A DNA stretch of 64,000 bases, taken from positions 494,882,216 to 494,946,215 of the forward strand of contig NC_057864.1 in assembly GCF_019393635.1 (NCBI RefSeq), given 5' to 3'. Position numbers and translations under genes: made by a program. The stretch comes from Dromiciops gliroides. Lineage: Eukaryota; Chordata; Mammalia; Microbiotheria; Microbiotheriidae. Under the pieces are notes generated by a model that made no database searches, was not told where the DNA came from, and saw nothing but the letters and a program-made list of their open reading frames with translations. The stretch's first letter is position 1; each line of letters opens with the position of its first letter. Below are positions 62,252 through 64,000 of the stretch, in pieces.

Positions 62252-62896
62252 AGAGAAAGCAGGGAAGGAAGGAAGCAAGAAAGGAAGGAAGGAATAAAGG
62301 AAATTAAGGAAGCAAGGAAGAAAAGAGAAAAGAAAGAGAGGGGGAAGGATGGAAAGAGGGAAGCAAGGGAGGGAGGAATCAAGCAGAGAAAGAAGGAAAC
62401 AAGGAAGAAAGGAAACAAAGGATGAAGGGAGAAATGAAGCAAGGATGCAAAGAGAGAAGGAAGGAAGAAGGGAAGTGAGTAAGTGAGGAATCAAGGAAGA
62501 AGGAAAACAAGGAAGGAAAGAAAGAATGAAGCAAGCAAGGAAGGAAAGAAGGAAGAAGGGAAGGGAGGGAGGAAAGGAAGGAAAAAAGGAAGAGTGGAAA
62601 GAAGGAAGGGAGGAAGGAAGGAATCAAGCGGGGAAGAAGAGAAACAAAGTAGGAAAGAAGGAAGCAAGCAAACAGGGAAGGAAGGGAGAAAGGAAGCAAG
62701 GATTCAAGGACTGAAGGAAAGAAGGAAGGAGGGAAAGAAGAAGGAAGAAGGAAGGAAAGAATGAAAGAAACAAGGAAGGATGGAAGGAGAGAAGGAAGGA
62801 AGTGAGGAATCAAGCAAGGAAGGAAGGAAACAAAGAGAGAGAGAAAAAAGGAAGGAGGGAAAGAAGAAAGGAAGGAGGGAAGGAAAGAAGGAAGGA
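62252..62896 (+). repeat. Degenerate (GGAA)n tract, about 640 bp, in a PCBP3 intron
   Basis: It consists almost entirely of GGAAGGAA, AAGAAAGG, GAAGCAAG and GGAATCAAG words, purine-rich on the plus strand. GAATCAAGCA and AAACAAGGAAG recur, which suggests growth by duplication of longer blocks. It is read as a pyrimidine tract in the PCBP3 pre-mRNA. Long Phe/Leu/Pro/Ser and Lys/Glu/Gly frames across it are artefacts. Confidence 0.96.
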
Positions 62897-64000
62897 TTTC
62901 ATTCACTTTTGTACTGAAAGCCTAGAAAGTCCAGTGTCCTTGGGTCATTATACAGTGGCCATGACCAAGGGGCAGAATGCACCCTAACCAGCTGGAGGAA
63001 TTCTGGACCCATGCCATCTCTCCTTCTCTATGAAAACCAAGCCTACCCCTTCTCATCCTGTCTTAATGACCTGGTCAGTAAACATGTGGAAACTTCTCTA
63101 ATAGAGAGAGCAACATGTTAGTCTACGTACTGCCTTTCGAAGTCAAAGCCAAAGTCAAGGATGAAGACTGGCTGAAATGGGACCTAAGGCCCAAATTGGG
63201 AGTTATCCAATAGCTTCTCTGAGAAGGCATTTCCTCCTGGGTAAAGCTTTCGATTTGCTCCTATGGCTGAAATGGGCTAACCAAACTCCTGCCACTGACG
63301 CAGCACAAGGAAGCGGTTTGCTTGGCCATGATTTGGGGCTTAGCCATAATAGTGGGGGATGGTTGAACCTGGCATCTATAGGGGAAGAAGATTGGGGTCC
63401 ACGGTAAAAATGGCAGGAGGAAGGGTTCAACATCATTCTATTTAGGTGGGTAGGCTTTACTAGCTTCTAAAAGGCCAGATGTTCTTCTGGCTCCTAAGTT
63501 CATACAGAAGAACTGAGAACATCCATGCTGATCACTTCCTCCCGGGAGGGCTTCACCTCCTCTCCCTAAATGCCCTATTGGGGTATCTGACCTAAGGAAG
63601 CTCTGCCAGTTTTTTATGGAATCTTGCCCAGCAACCACAACTATTTCTAGAAATGACAAAGTTAAGCCGTCTTTCCTTTTCCTGGTGGTGGGAGTTGCTG
63701 ACCATCAAAATGTAGGGGCTATTGACCACGCATTGAATCCATCAAGCAACGAGTCATTTCTCACAGACCTTGGGCTGAGGGGATGGGCCAGGAGGCAAAG
63801 AGGAGAAGAGGTGGGAAGGCAAATGTCGGGATTTCCTCCATTCAGAAGCCATTGTGGCAGCAGCACGCAGAACTAAATGCAGAAACTGACCTGCCCCATC
63901 CACTCCTTAGCACCATTGGTTTCAATAGCTAATCCCTGTCAAGAAAACTCAGTACAAGAGAAAGAAAGAAATTCCAAGACAAGCTCTCCTCAAGGCTCAC

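Larger units (their letters stand above)
61529..64000 (-). other. PCBP3: PCBP3 intron (partial), runs to the window edge
   Basis: No further PCBP3 exon was found. It holds the long GGAA-rich tract and a strong CTCF-like motif. A splice-like 45-nt segment at 63891-63935 was considered and rejected. Confidence 0.7.

Noticed and set aside
62008..62987. Several long frames on both strands (up to 175 residues)
   Set aside because: Low-complexity translation of the GGAA-rich tract. The tract lies inside a PCBP3 intron.
63891..63935. A 45-nt minus-strand segment with a good acceptor (TTTTCTTGACAG) and donor (CAG|GTCAGT), considered as the exon before the 53-nt PCBP3 exon
   Set aside because: The 53-nt exon needs a preceding exon ending in phase 1. 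Read in that phase the segment hits a TGA after four codons, and no frame resembles the PCBP3 linker. It would be at best a poison exon, and no transcript evidence can be seen.

Overview
The window reads as vertebrate nuclear DNA from a marsupial, most likely an Australasian one. It contains several copies of the tRNA-derived SINE with the head GGGCAGCTAGGTGGCGCAGTGG (or its complement), two copies of the related longer SINE whose tail covers an 'AAATGAGCTGGAGAAGGAAATGG' type segment (Mar1-like), an RTE-type LINE fragment, marsupial-style L1 fragments, and very many old MIR, L2 and CR1/L3 remnants. I see no bacterial-style gene packing, CRISPR array, tRNA or rRNA gene. The species cannot be fixed from the sequence alone.

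Only one gene is supported: the 3' part of PCBP3, a poly(rC)-binding KH-domain protein, on the minus strand. Three coding exons are present at 61476-61528 (53 nt, linker and start of KH3), 56388-56557 (170 nt, most of KH3) and 53539-53575 (last 12 residues and stop). Splice sites and codon phases all agree. A 3' UTR of about 970 nt follows, with an AATAAA at 52586-52591. The rest of the gene lies beyond the right edge.

Positions 1-52,500 lie downstream of PCBP3. In human the neighbour on that side is COL6A1, but I find no collagen VI exon here. The interval is a GC-rich gene desert (1 to about 29 kb), then a more mixed-composition stretch (about 29-52 kb). It is filled with ancient repeats, microsatellites and a 31-bp minisatellite (20918-21133). 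Nearly all long open frames here are by-products of GC-rich sequence, simple repeats or transposons.

The most noteworthy items are: C-rich tracts in the PCBP3 transcript itself (a UTR tract at 52988-53031 and two long pyrimidine tracts in its introns), which suggest self-binding; a pair of about 94% identical 148-bp sequences in inverted orientation at 6.4 and 9.0 kb that I cannot assign; three SINE insertions with intact target-site duplications, one nested in older repeat-like sequence; CTCF-like motifs at 25.8, 26.2-26.3 and 62.1 kb; and an AT-rich, repeat-free segment at 30.3-30.66 kb that looks like a conserved noncoding element.
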